Source: Kitasatospora phosalacinea (GTDB lineage: Bacteria; Actinomycetota; Actinomycetes; Streptomycetales; Streptomycetaceae). From it: a stretch of DNA of 64,000 nt. Under the pieces are notes generated by a model. It saw only the letters and a list, made by a program, of their open reading frames with translations. It did not search any database and was not told where the DNA came from. Location: the NCBI RefSeq assembly GCF_000716545.1, contig NZ_JNWZ01000013.1:1-64000 (forward strand), read 5' to 3'. Below, one piece after another: positions 15,730 to 26,979 of the stretch. Both the position numbers and the translations under genes were made by a program. The stretch's first letter is position 1, and each line of letters starts with the position of its first letter.

Positions 15730-16635
15730 ATGGTTGCCACTGCTTCGACTCTTGCCCCGGGCGCCGTCCAGGCGCTGCACTCGACCGTCATCGGCTGGTA
15801 CGAGGCCCACGCCCGCGACCTGCCCTGGCGGGCCCCGGACGCCTCGCCGTGGGCCGTGATGGTCAGCGAGTTCATGCTCCAGCAGACGCCGGTGAAGCGG
15901 GTGCTGCCCGCCTACGCGGCCTGGCTGGAGCGCTGGCCCACGCCCGCCGACCTGGCCGCGGACGCGCCCGGCGAGGCGGTGCGGATGTGGGGCCGGCTCG
16001 GCTACCCGCGCCGCGCGCTGCGGCTGCACGGCGCGGCCGTCGCGATCACCGAGCGGCACGGCGGGGAGGTGCCGAGCGACCACGCGGCGCTGCTGGCGCT
16101 GCCCGGGGTGGGCGAGTACACGGCGGCCGCGGTCGCCTCGTTCGCGTTCCGGCAGCGGCACGCGGTGCTGGACACCAACGTGCGGCGGGTCTTCGCCCGG
16201 GCGGTCACCGGCGTCGAGTACCCGGCGAACGCCACCACCGCCGCCGAGCGGCGCACCGCCGTCGAGCTGCTGCCCGCCACCGACGAGCGGGCGGCGACCT
16301 GGGCGGTGGCGGTGATGGAGCTGGGCGCCCTGGTGTGCACCGCGCGCGGCCCGGAGTGCGCCGCCTGCCCGCTGCTGGCGGACTGCGCCTGGCAGCGGGC
16401 CGGCCGCCCGCCGCACCAGGGCCCGGCGCGCCGCGGGCAGACGTACGAGGGCACCGACCGGCAGGTGCGCGGCAAGCTGCTGGCGGTGCTGCGGGACGCC
16501 CACGGACTGGTCGCGCAGGGGCAGCTGGACGTGGTGTGGCCGGACGCGGTGCAGCGGGCCCGGGCGCTGGACGGGCTGGTCGCCGACGGGCTGGTGGAGC
16601 CGGTCGGGCCGGGCACCTACCGGCTGCCGCAGTAG
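15730..16635 (+). CDS. mutY: A/G-specific adenine glycosylase MutY
   Basis: The 301-aa protein removes adenine mispaired with 8-oxoguanine. The helix-hairpin-helix (LPGVGEYTAAAV) and catalytic Asp in VLDTNVRRV are present. So are the four Cys of a 4Fe-4S cluster in the C-x6-C-x2-C-x5-C pattern (CTARGPECAACPLLADC). It is shorter than the roughly 350-aa enterobacterial enzyme and lacks most of the NUDIX-like 8-oxoG-recognition domain, keeping only a small C-terminal winged-helix-like stretch. Start is ATG 15730. A strong terminator follows. Confidence 0.93.
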   Translation: MVATASTLAPGAVQALHSTVIGWYEAHARDLPWRAPDASPWAVMVSEFMLQQTPVKRVLPAYAAWLERWPTPADLAADAPGEAVRMWGRLGYPRRALRLHGAAVAITERHGGEVPSDHAALLALPGVGEYTAAAVASFAFRQRHAVLDTNVRRVFARAVTGVEYPANATTAAERRTAVELLPATDERAATWAVAVMELGALVCTARGPECAACPLLADCAWQRAGRPPHQGPARRGQTYEGTDRQVRGKLLAVLRDAHGLVAQGQLDVVWPDAVQRARALDGLVADGLVEPVGPGTYRLPQ

Positions 16636-16652
16636 CGGCGCGCGGACGCGGA

Positions 16653-16687
16653 ACGGCCCGCCGCCCCGGTCGGGGGCGGCGGGCCGT
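16653..16687. terminator. Intrinsic terminator after mutY
   Basis: A perfect 15-bp GC stem (16653-16667 with 16673-16687) and 5-nt loop is followed by CCTTCGT. It lies between convergent mutY and the MFS gene and may serve both. Confidence 0.75.
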
Positions 16688-16707
16688 CCTTCGTGCCCGG
16701 GCGGGCC

Positions 16708-18321
16708 TCAGACCGCGCCCTCCAGGGCGGCCTCGGCCTTGGCCTCGGCGGCGTCCGCGCCACCGCGGAGCTTGACCTCGCGGATGAACAGCGAGGCGGC
16801 CACGGCGACCAGGCTGATCACCGCGCCCCACAGGAAGACGGTGTGCATGCCGTTGGAGATGCCGTGCTGGTAGGCGCTCAGCACGTCGGCCGGCAGGCCC
16901 TGCATGGTGGCCGGGTTCATCGCGGACATGCCCTCGCCGCCCTGCTGGGCCATCTTGGCCAGGGTCTCCGGGGGGAGCGCCTTGATGGTGTCGTTGACCT
17001 GGTTGATGTACAGGGTGCCGAACAGCGCGACGCCGAAGGAGCCGCCGATGGTGCGGAACAGGGTGGCGGAGGACGAGGCGACGCCCATGTCCTTCATCTC
17101 CACGCTGTTCTGCGCGACCAGCATGGTGACCTGCATCAGGAAGCCCATGCCGGCGCCGAGCACCACCATGTAGCAGGAGGAGGCGAACTTGGAGGTGTCC
17201 ACGGCGAGGGTGGACAGCAGCAGCGAGCCGCCGGCCATCACCGCGGTGCCGATGATCGGGTAGATCCGGTACTTGCCGGTCTTGGTGATGGCCTGGCCGA
17301 CCACCAGCGAGATCACCAGCATGCCGAACATCATCGGCATCAGCAGCAGGCCGGAGTTGGTCGCCGAGGCGCCCTGCACGATCTGCTGGTAGGTGGGCAG
17401 GAAGGTCACCGCGCCGAACATCGCGAAACCGACGATGAAGCCGATGATCGAGACCATGGTGAAGTTCCGGTTGCGGAACAGCTGGAGCGGGATGACCGGC
17501 TCGGCGACCCGCTGCTCGACGTAGCAGAAGCCGATCAGCGAGGCCACGCCGAGCGCGCCCAGGCCGAGGATCTGCTTGGAGCTCCAGGCGTACTCGTGGC
17601 CGCCCCAGGTGGTGATCAGGACCATCGAGACGATGCCGACGGTGAGCAGCGCCGCACCGAAGTAGTCGATCTTCGCGGTGGAGCGGACCTTGGGCAGCTT
17701 CAGCACGACGACGATGAAGACCAGCGCGATCGCGCCCAGCGGCAGGTTGACGTAGAACGTCCAGCGCCAGTTCAGGTGGTCGGTGATGAAGCCGCCGATC
17801 AGCGGGCCGCCGACGGTGGCCAGCGCCATGACGGCGGCGAACATGCCCTGGTACTTGCCGCGGTCGCGCGGGGCGACCAGCGCACCCATGATCGACATCA
17901 CGCCGACCATCAGACCGCCGGCGCCCAGGCCCTGGACGGCGCGGAAGACGATCAGCTGGGTCATGCTCTGCGACATGCCGGACAGGGCCGAGCCGAGCAG
18001 GAAGATCACGATCGAGACCAGGAACGAGCCCTTGCGGCCGTACAGGTCGCCGACCTTGCCCCAGATCGGCGTGGAGGCGGCGGTGGCCAGGGTGTAGGCC
18101 GTCACCACCCAGGACATGTGCTCGGCGCCGTTGAGCTCACCGACGATGCGGGGCATCGCGGTGCCGACGATCAGGTTGTCCAGCATGGCGAGCAGCATGG
18201 TGATGACCAGGCCGATCATCACCAGGCGGATCTCGCGGTGCGGGCGCTGCTCGAACTCGTCGGGCTTCCCGAGTTCGACGGACGGTTCCTCGGGAACCGC
18301 CTCGGACTGCTGGGTTGTCAT
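16708..18321 (-). CDS. DHA2-type MFS multidrug exporter (14 helices)
   Basis: The protein has 537 aa with about 14 hydrophobic segments, the size and pattern of EmrB/QacA-type proton/drug antiporters. The motif WVVTAYTLATAASTPIWGKVGDLYGRK near residues 70-95 combines the DHA2 signature with MFS motif A. A conserved LGAGGLMVGVMSIMGALVAPRDRGKYQG segment follows. The highly charged N-terminus and KAEAALEGAV tail are cytoplasmic. It is divergent from a TetR gene, and a 16-bp inverted repeat covers its promoter, so it is almost certainly the regulator's target. Confidence 0.9.
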   Translation of the reverse strand: MTTQQSEAVPEEPSVELGKPDEFEQRPHREIRLVMIGLVITMLLAMLDNLIVGTAMPRIVGELNGAEHMSWVVTAYTLATAASTPIWGKVGDLYGRKGSFLVSIVIFLLGSALSGMSQSMTQLIVFRAVQGLGAGGLMVGVMSIMGALVAPRDRGKYQGMFAAVMALATVGGPLIGGFITDHLNWRWTFYVNLPLGAIALVFIVVVLKLPKVRSTAKIDYFGAALLTVGIVSMVLITTWGGHEYAWSSKQILGLGALGVASLIGFCYVEQRVAEPVIPLQLFRNRNFTMVSIIGFIVGFAMFGAVTFLPTYQQIVQGASATNSGLLLMPMMFGMLVISLVVGQAITKTGKYRIYPIIGTAVMAGGSLLLSTLAVDTSKFASSCYMVVLGAGMGFLMQVTMLVAQNSVEMKDMGVASSSATLFRTIGGSFGVALFGTLYINQVNDTIKALPPETLAKMAQQGGEGMSAMNPATMQGLPADVLSAYQHGISNGMHTVFLWGAVISLVAVAASLFIREVKLRGGADAAEAKAEAALEGAV

Positions 18322-18372
18322 GGTGCGTCTCTCCCGGGGCGCAGGTGCCGCGGGGTGCCGCGGCGGTACTTA

Positions 18373-18435
18373 CTTGACGACCGGCTAGTTAATCGCCGTC
18401 CGGCACGGTAAGTTGTTCCCTAGCCGGTCGTCAAG
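18373..18435. promoter_or_regulatory. TetR-type operator and DHA2 exporter promoter
   Basis: CTTGACGACCGGCTAG (18373-18388) and its exact reverse complement (18420-18435) flank 31 bp. The right arm contains the -35 TTGACG (18434-18429, minus strand) of a promoter whose -10 is TACCGT (18410-18405) at 18-bp spacing, directed at the exporter. Binding of the neighbouring TetR protein to the arms would occlude this promoter. Confidence 0.7.
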
Positions 18436-18530
18436 CCAGTTTCGGAACAGGCCCCCTGGGCAGGGACAATGCCAACAGAAACGGACCTTGACACCCGTCC
18501 GAACCCGTTCCCCGAGGCAGGCCGCCAGCG

Positions 18531-19127
18531 ATGACCACCACCCAGAGCCCCCGCAGCGACACCCGAGCGCGGATCATCGACGTGGCCCTGGAGCTGTTCG
18601 CCGAGCACGGCTACGAGAAGACCTCGCTGCGGGAGATCGCCGACCGCCTCGGCGTGACCAAGGCCGCCCTCTACTACCACTTCAAGACGAAGGACGACAT
18701 CGTCCGCGGCATCGTCGAGAAGATGGCCGCCCCGCTCGACGACGCCATCGCCTACGGCGAGGGCAAGCCCTGGTCGCCCGGGCTGCGCGACGAACTGCTG
18801 CGCCGGTTCGCGGCCGGGATGGGCGAGCGGGCCCCGCTGCTGCGCTTCTTCCACGAGAACCAGCCCGCGCTGCGGGAGTCCGCGGCCGGGCTGGCGTTCA
18901 AGGACCGGATGATCCGGATGATCAGCCTGCTGCACGGCCCGGAGCCGACCTTCCGTGACAAGCTGCGCGCCACCGTGGCGCTGACCTCCATGCACTCGGC
19001 GATGTTCCTGCTCAAGGCCGACCTGTGCGAGCCCGGCCAGCCGGTCACCCCGGTCGACGAGGCGATGGAGGCGGCCCTGGAGGTCGCCCTGGAGGTCGCG
19101 GCACGCATCGAGCCGCCCGCGCGGTAG
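18531..19127 (+). CDS. TetR/AcrR-family transcriptional regulator
   Basis: The protein has 198 aa. The N-terminal DNA-binding domain has the TetR pattern (ARIIDVALELFAEHGYEKTSLREIADRLGVTKAALYYHFKTKDDIV, residues about 12-56), with the recognition helix at TKAALYYHF. The variable C-terminal ligand and dimer domain follows. It lies divergent from the DHA2 exporter, separated by 209 bp containing a 16-bp inverted repeat. The usual arrangement is a drug-sensing repressor controlling the pump and often itself. The ligand is unknown. Confidence 0.92.
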   Translation: MTTTQSPRSDTRARIIDVALELFAEHGYEKTSLREIADRLGVTKAALYYHFKTKDDIVRGIVEKMAAPLDDAIAYGEGKPWSPGLRDELLRRFAAGMGERAPLLRFFHENQPALRESAAGLAFKDRMIRMISLLHGPEPTFRDKLRATVALTSMHSAMFLLKADLCEPGQPVTPVDEAMEAALEVALEVAARIEPPAR

Positions 19128-19161
19128 GCGCGGACGGCTCGGCGGTGCGGGGAGCGGCGGA

Positions 19162-20220
19162 TCAGAAGTTGTTCGCGCCGTGCTGCTTCAGGTAGCCGAC
19201 CGGGTCGATCACCTTCGCGTACTGGTTGGCGGTGCGGATCTCGAAGTGCAGGTGCGGGCCGTGCGAGTTGCCGGTGTTGCCGGACTTGCCGACCCGGTCG
19301 CCCGCGCCCACGTGCTGCCCGGCCTTCACGCCCAGCTGCGACAGGTGCGCGTACTGCGCGAAGCGGCCGTCGGAGAGCTTCAGGACGATCTGGTTGCCGT
19401 AGGCGCCCGCGTAGCCGGAGGACACCACGGTCGCGTCGCCGACCGCCAGCACCGGGGTGCCGACCGAGACCGCGAAGTCGGTGCCGGTGTGGTAGCCGGC
19501 TGCGTACGCGGCGTTGGTCTTGTGGTACGGGTTGCTGATCGTCGCGCCCGGGGCGGGGGAGGACCAGGACGGCTTCGCCGGCTCGGGCGCGGGCTCGGGC
19601 TTCGGCTCCGGCGCGGCGGCCGGGGCGGCCTGCGGCTGCTCGGCGGGGGCGGCGGGCTGCGCGGCCGGGGCGGCCGGCTGCTCGGCGGGCTGCTCGGCCG
19701 GGGCGGTCGGCTGCTCGGCGGGAGCGGGCTGCGCGGCCGGCTGCTCGGTGGCGGCCTGCTGCTGCTCGGTGCCCTGCTGCTGCCCGGCGGTGTCCCCGGT
19801 CTGCGCGGCGGCCCCCAGGTCGATGCGGTGCTCGTCGCGGGAGGCCGCGTCGTCCTGCCGGGCCTGCGCGCCCTGGTCGGCGTCCTTCTGCAGGGTGGCG
19901 AGGATGGCGGCCTTGGTGTTCTCGGCCTGCTCGTCGTGCTGGTCGCCCTGGGCCGGCAGGTGGAAGTCCTTCGGCTGCGCGGCGCCGCTCTCGGCGGTGG
20001 CCGTGACGACGGCGCGGTCGGCCGGGTGCGAGCCCTGCGCGACGGCCTGCCCGGTCGGGATCAGCAGCGCACCGGCGGCGACCACCGCGGCACCGGAGGC
20101 GATCGCCTTGGCGGGGGCCAGCCGGGCCGTGGTGAGCGGGCCGCCGGAGAGGACGGAGCGGACGTGGCGGGTGGTGGTCGCCTGGAGAAGCCGGCGGCCG
20201 GTGGCGGGGAGAGAACGCAT
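19162..20220 (-). CDS. Secreted M23-family peptidoglycan metallopeptidase
   Basis: The protein has 352 aa from ATG 20220; a GTG six codons earlier is possible. An N-terminal hydrophobic segment (about 35-62, ending GQAVAQG) looks like a signal peptide with a long basic start. Residues about 65-225 are an Ala/Pro/Glu/Gln-rich linker that may cross the wall. The C-terminal LytM domain has HTGTDFAV and HLHFEI, which supply the zinc ligands and catalytic His, plus GNTGNSHGPH. It cuts peptide bridges in peptidoglycan. The gene stands alone with a long upstream region. Confidence 0.9.
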   Translation of the reverse strand: MRSLPATGRRLLQATTTRHVRSVLSGGPLTTARLAPAKAIASGAAVVAAGALLIPTGQAVAQGSHPADRAVVTATAESGAAQPKDFHLPAQGDQHDEQAENTKAAILATLQKDADQGAQARQDDAASRDEHRIDLGAAAQTGDTAGQQQGTEQQQAATEQPAAQPAPAEQPTAPAEQPAEQPAAPAAQPAAPAEQPQAAPAAAPEPKPEPAPEPAKPSWSSPAPGATISNPYHKTNAAYAAGYHTGTDFAVSVGTPVLAVGDATVVSSGYAGAYGNQIVLKLSDGRFAQYAHLSQLGVKAGQHVGAGDRVGKSGNTGNSHGPHLHFEIRTANQYAKVIDPVGYLKQHGANNF

Positions 20221-20559
20221 CGGGAGTCGGTACCTCACGGACGGGGCCAGCGCGGGGCCGAGCCGGTGGGGCTCGCCGAACTGGTGCAACGACTCCGGTG
20301 TAAACGACCCGGATGCGCAGGCCCAAGAGTGTGACGTACGACGGTCGGTAGTGGACAAGTCGGGCAAAATGGCCCTCCGGTCCAGCGGGCGGGCCGGGTT
20401 TTCGCACCCCAAACCTCCTATCCCGGGTCGTATGTCGGAAATGCTCTGTGAGGAGCGCCACCGGAAAGCGCCCGGTTTGGGCCCGAACCGCTCCGGGTAA
20501 AACCCGCTCCCGAACCAGCTGCACCATCCGATCCACCTACCGTCGGAGATGATCAGCTG
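20221..20559. other. 339-bp intergenic region, leader of the M23 gene
   Basis: No coding sequence is supported here. A 6-bp stem hairpin (CGAGCC 20259-20264 with GGCTCG 20270-20275) lies in the putative M23 leader. I looked for the c-di-AMP (ydaO-type) riboswitch often found before actinobacterial wall hydrolases and did not find its conserved core. On the plus strand a TACCGT box (20538-20543) and GGAG precede the aldolase gene. Confidence 0.5.
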
Positions 20560-21666
20560 ATGAACGACACCCCTGTTCTGGACCGCCGCTTCCAGACCCG
20601 CCGCCGGGCCGACCGCCTGCTCTCCGGCGGCCGCCCGCAGACCGTCCGGGAGGCGCTCGCCGCCCTGGCCGCCCTGGCCGACGGCCCCCACCCGCTGGAC
20701 GAACCGGTCGACACGTACGGCGACGGCATCGTCCGCACCCTGGAGCGCCGCACCGCCGAACTGCTCGGCAAGCCCGACGCCGCCTTCTTCCCGACCGGGA
20801 CGATGGCCCAGCAGGCCGCCCTGAAGACCTGGGCCGACACCCACGGCCCGGTGGTCGCCATGCACCCGCTGGCCCACCCCGAGGTGCACGAGCGCCGCGC
20901 CCACCAGGTGCTGTCCGGCCTGCGCAGCGTCCCGCAGACCGGCGCCCGGCGGCACCCCACCGCCGCCGAGCTGGCCGCCCTGGACGAGCCGTACGACGTG
21001 CTGATGCTGGAGCTGCCGCTGCGCGACGCCGGCTTCCTGCTGCCCGACTGGGCGGAGCTGGAGGCGCTGTACGAGCTGGCCGAGCGGCAGGGCCGCCCGG
21101 TCCACCTGGACGGCGCCCGGCTCTGGGAGTCCGCCCCGCACCTGGGCCGCTCCCTGCCGGAGATCTGCGCCCGGGCCGGCTCGGTGTACGTCTCCTGCTA
21201 CAAGTCGCTGGGCGGCCACAGCGGCGCCCTGGTGGCCGGCGAGGCGGAGTACGTGCGCCGGCTCAAGGTCTGGCGGCACCGCTACGGCGGCAGCCTCTGG
21301 CAGCAGTGGCCGGCCGCGCTCTCCGCCCTGGCAGGCCTGGACCGCGAGCTGCCCCGGCTGCCCGGGTACGTGGCGCACGCCAAGCTGGTCGCCGCCGCGC
21401 TCGCCGAGGTCCCCGGCGCCCGGGTCCACCCCGAGCCGCCGCACACCCACCAGTTCCAGTTCTGGCTGCCGTACGCCGCCGACCGGCTGAACGAGGCCGG
21501 CTACCGGCAGGCCGAGGAGCAGGGCCTCGCGCTGTTCGGCGGCTGGCGCGAGCCGGGCCCGCAGCCCGGGCTGTCGATGACCGAGGTGACGGTGCTCGCC
21601 GACGCCGCCGAGTGGAGCGCCAAGGAGGTCACCGGAGCGGTGGAGTCCTTCCTCGCCCTGCTCTGA
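20560..21666 (+). CDS. PLP-dependent threonine aldolase / beta-eliminating lyase
   Basis: The 368-aa protein has the fold-type I pattern of low-specificity threonine aldolases. The PLP-binding Lys215 is in SCYKSLGGHSGALVAG, and Asp184 and Arg187 of HLDGARLWE bind the cofactor. The region AFFPTGTMAQQAAL binds the phosphate. It would split threonine-type beta-hydroxy amino acids into glycine and an aldehyde. The first 35 residues are less conserved. Start is ATG 20560 with GGAG upstream. A strong terminator follows. Confidence 0.85.
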   Translation: MNDTPVLDRRFQTRRRADRLLSGGRPQTVREALAALAALADGPHPLDEPVDTYGDGIVRTLERRTAELLGKPDAAFFPTGTMAQQAALKTWADTHGPVVAMHPLAHPEVHERRAHQVLSGLRSVPQTGARRHPTAAELAALDEPYDVLMLELPLRDAGFLLPDWAELEALYELAERQGRPVHLDGARLWESAPHLGRSLPEICARAGSVYVSCYKSLGGHSGALVAGEAEYVRRLKVWRHRYGGSLWQQWPAALSALAGLDRELPRLPGYVAHAKLVAAALAEVPGARVHPEPPHTHQFQFWLPYAADRLNEAGYRQAEEQGLALFGGWREPGPQPGLSMTEVTVLADAAEWSAKEVTGAVESFLALL

Positions 21667-21687
21667 CACCCGCCCGGGCGACGCGCA

Positions 21688-21719
21688 GGGCCCCGGCGGT
21701 TCGCAAACCGCCGGGGCCC
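21688..21719. terminator. Bidirectional terminator-like hairpin
   Basis: A perfect 14-bp stem (21688-21701 with 21706-21719) and 4-nt loop lies between the convergent aldolase and M6 protease genes. Confidence 0.75.
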
Positions 21720-21743
21720 CGTGCACTACCTACCGATCAGGCG

Positions 21744-24089
21744 TCACTTCCGGACGGGAGAGACCTTGATCATGGCTTCCAGGTTGTCGTGGGACTGCCA
21801 CAGCACCTCGATCTGGGTGCGGGTGTCCGGGACCTGGACCCCGCTGTACTGGTTCTCCGGGAACCAGTACTTGGTGGTGTGGTCGTTGAAGACCGTCACG
21901 CCGCGCGAGCTCGGGATCTTGGTGAGCGCGTCGGCCTTGTGCAGGCTCAGGCCGTCGGTCCGCTCGAAGCCGAAGGTCGCGTCGTACGACTGGAAGCGCG
22001 GACGCATCAGCGTGCCGTCGTTCCACTTCAGCGCGGCCGGGTGGGCGTCGACCGGCAGGATCAGGCCCTGGCCCGGGTGGGTGGCCACGTTGTTGTCCGA
22101 CTGCGAGGAGTCCCACAGCCAGATCAGGATGCCGTTCTGGTTGGCGTAGTGCTCCACCCAGTCCGGACGCGCGGCCGAGCCGAAGTTGTACGGGCCGGTC
22201 TTCAGCGTGGTGTCGTACGAGACGTACTGGCGGTTCTCGACCAGGTAGTGCTGGTCGTAGTCCTTGGAGAACTTGCCGGAGATCCGGGAGAAGCCCGCGG
22301 CGGTCCAGCCGTTGTCGCCGTTCTCGGCGCCGTCGGTGAACAGGGCCGCGCCGTCCGCGGTCACCGCGATGTTGTCCAGGGCCAGGCCCTTGTAGTGGAC
22401 GCCGCCGTCGGTGGTGTTGTGGAAGCGGACCTTGACGGCCTTGCCGGCGTACGCGTTCAGCGGGAAGGACAGGTCGCCCCACGCGCCGTTCGAGGTGCCG
22501 TTGACGGCGTTGTCCGGCAGCGCGACGCCGTTGAAGGTGCCGGCCAGCGCGGTCCAGTTCTTGCCGCCGTCGGTGGAGACCTCGGCGTACGCGTAGTCGT
22601 AGTCCGTCTCCAGCTCGAACCAGGCCTTGGCGGTCAGCACGGCCGAGGTCTTGCCGGTCAGGTCGACGTCACGGGTCAGGCTGACGTTCAGGTCGTCGGC
22701 GCTGCCGCTCCACCACTCGTTGCCACCCTCGAACGGGGTGTTGATCTCGGTGGTGACGGTCTTCGCCGGCAGGTTGACGATCAGGCCCTGCTTGCGCTTG
22801 GTGTTGTACTCGACCGGGCCGAGCAGCGACAGCGAGGTCTGGCCCGCCTTGGCGGTGTCGTAGTTCAGCCAGCCCAGCTTGAGCTTCGACCAGACGTCGA
22901 GGTCGTTCGGCATGTCGCCGATCTCGTTCTTGCCCTCGCCCAGCCAGGAGCCGGAGGACATCAGCGACCAGAAGCCGACCGAGTTGTCGATGCCCTGGCC
23001 GGTGGTGTCGTACAGGTCCGGCAGACCGAGGTCGTGGCCGTACTCGTGGGCGAACACGCCCAGGCCGCCGTTCTCCGGCTGCATGGTGTAGTCGCCGACC
23101 CACAGGCCGGTGGCGCCGATCTGGGTGCCGCCGAGCTTGTTGTTGTCCGGGCCGGTCTTGCCCGCCTGGTTGGCGTACGCGTACGAGCGGTGCGCCCACA
23201 GCGCGTCGGTGCCCTGCACGCCGCCGCCGGCCGACTGGTCCTCACCGGCGTGGACGATCTGGAAGTGGTCCAGGTAGCCGTCCGGCTCGTTGAAGTTGCC
23301 GTCGCCGTCGTAGTCGTAGCGGTCCCACTGGTCGTACTGCGCCAGGTCGGCCTTGATCTGGGCGTCGGTGCGGCCCTTGGCCTTCTGGTCGGCGACCCAG
23401 GCGTCGATGCCGTCGCGGATCAGGTCCTGCGCGTTGGCGCAGACGTGCTGGCCGCAGTAGTCCGAGCCGTAGCGGGCCTCGTTCCACGGCACCCGCACCC
23501 AGTCGGTGACCAGGCCGTCGACCGAGTACCGGCCGGAGGACTGGCGCTCGTAGTACGTCTTCAGCGAGGGCTTGTCCTTCGCGAAGTAGACGTCCTGGTA
23601 GTGCGCCTGGTTGTAGTCCGCCTGCCAGGCCGTCGAGTTGTCCTTGGCCCGGTCCGGCGCCGCGATCTGGTTGTGCCCGGGGCCGGGCGTGCCGCCGTAC
23701 TTGACCTTGCCGTCGGCGGTCTTGGTGGTGGTGTCGACCTGGTCGCCGAAGTCGACCAGGATCGTGAAGATCTTGTCGGTGCGCTCGCGGGACAGCTCGA
23801 CGTACTTGTCGCGGCCCAGCTTGATCGAGGAGCCGCTGCCGTGCTTCTCGACCTTGGCGGTGCCGTTGACCAGCTGCTCGACCGCGGCGGTCTGCTCGGC
23901 CTGCTGCTTCTCGGCCAGCGGGCTCTGCAGTTCGCGCGGGACGCTGTCGTTCTGGATGACGTCGGCCGGGTCGGTGATCGTCGCGCTCGCCGGGGCGGCG
24001 GAGGCCGTGCCCGGGAGCATTCCGGCGCCCAGCGCGGCGGTCACCGCGACGGCGGCGGACGCCGCGACAGCCCTCTTGGTTATTTTCAA
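21744..24089 (-). CDS. Secreted M6-family metalloprotease (immune inhibitor A-like)
   Basis: The protein has 781 aa with a Sec signal peptide (KITKRAVAASAAVAVTAALG, cleavage near residues 30-32). The zinc motif is HEYGH (His348, Glu349, His352) in HEYGHDLGLPDLYD. A calcium-loop-like YDYDGDGNFNEPDG stretch precedes it, and the C-terminal half resembles the MAM/carbohydrate-binding-like domains of InhA proteases. It degrades extracellular protein. The start is TTG at 24089, supported by GGGGAGGA about 9 nt upstream and by lack of another start; the third codon is the rare ATA. Regulation is probably developmental but this is inference. Confidence 0.92.
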   Translation of the reverse strand: MKITKRAVAASAAVAVTAALGAGMLPGTASAAPASATITDPADVIQNDSVPRELQSPLAEKQQAEQTAAVEQLVNGTAKVEKHGSGSSIKLGRDKYVELSRERTDKIFTILVDFGDQVDTTTKTADGKVKYGGTPGPGHNQIAAPDRAKDNSTAWQADYNQAHYQDVYFAKDKPSLKTYYERQSSGRYSVDGLVTDWVRVPWNEARYGSDYCGQHVCANAQDLIRDGIDAWVADQKAKGRTDAQIKADLAQYDQWDRYDYDGDGNFNEPDGYLDHFQIVHAGEDQSAGGGVQGTDALWAHRSYAYANQAGKTGPDNNKLGGTQIGATGLWVGDYTMQPENGGLGVFAHEYGHDLGLPDLYDTTGQGIDNSVGFWSLMSSGSWLGEGKNEIGDMPNDLDVWSKLKLGWLNYDTAKAGQTSLSLLGPVEYNTKRKQGLIVNLPAKTVTTEINTPFEGGNEWWSGSADDLNVSLTRDVDLTGKTSAVLTAKAWFELETDYDYAYAEVSTDGGKNWTALAGTFNGVALPDNAVNGTSNGAWGDLSFPLNAYAGKAVKVRFHNTTDGGVHYKGLALDNIAVTADGAALFTDGAENGDNGWTAAGFSRISGKFSKDYDQHYLVENRQYVSYDTTLKTGPYNFGSAARPDWVEHYANQNGILIWLWDSSQSDNNVATHPGQGLILPVDAHPAALKWNDGTLMRPRFQSYDATFGFERTDGLSLHKADALTKIPSSRGVTVFNDHTTKYWFPENQYSGVQVPDTRTQIEVLWQSHDNLEAMIKVSPVRK

Positions 24090-24195
24090 CGTGGTGACGT
24101 CCTCCCCTTACCGGTGGGGCTGGTGGCCGGACCGGTGAACCAATGCAAGACAGGTGGACGACATTTGACCCAAGGTCCAGTAAAAAAGAAAGACC

Positions 24196-24440
24196 TTGAC
24201 CCTGGCATGGCCACGCCGCTATGCTCCGGCAACTCTTATCGTCTGACGATCCGTCAATCTACCTGCACGGCCTTCCGGGCAAGGGCCGGTCGTGCCCGCA
24301 CCACGCCGCCGCCCACCCGTTCGGCGGGCATCCGGCCCCGGATTCACAGCACACGGAAACCTAAACAGTTTTTCAACTGAAAAGCCGGACACGGAAAAGC
24401 CCCCGCCCCCGACCTTGCCAGGTCGGGGGCGGAGGCTTGC
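24196..24440 (+). ncRNA. Candidate small RNA between the M6 protease gene and clpC
   Basis: A good promoter reads rightward (TTGACC 24196-24201, 18 bp, TATGCT 24220-24225). No gene lies ahead of it on this strand for about 3 kb, but a terminator hairpin sits at 24399-24436. The predicted RNA is about 200 nt. It contains a TGACG-ATC-CGTCA dyad (24244-24256). A 47-codon frame starts inside the -10 box without a ribosome site and is not credible. Between 24090 and 24195 there is only an A-rich hairpin (CAAGGTC 24171-24177 with GACCTTG 24192-24198). Confidence 0.25.
24399..24436 (-). terminator. clpC terminator
   Basis: A 17-bp GC-rich stem with one mismatch and loop TGCC is followed, on the minus strand, by TTTTCC. 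It lies 24 bp past the clpC stop codon. Confidence 0.8.
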
Positions 24441-24459
24441 GAAACGCTTTGCGGGGCTA

Positions 24460-26979
<2,520 letters not shown>

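Noticed and set aside
20221..20559. c-di-AMP (ydaO-type) riboswitch before the M23 peptidase, suggested by disA in the window and the gene type.
   Set aside because: The conserved core segments of that riboswitch are not seen on the minus strand; only a simple 6-bp hairpin is present.
24221..24364. Short frame of 47 codons starting inside the TATGCT box.
   Set aside because: It has no ribosome site, the start overlaps the -10 box and codon use is poor.
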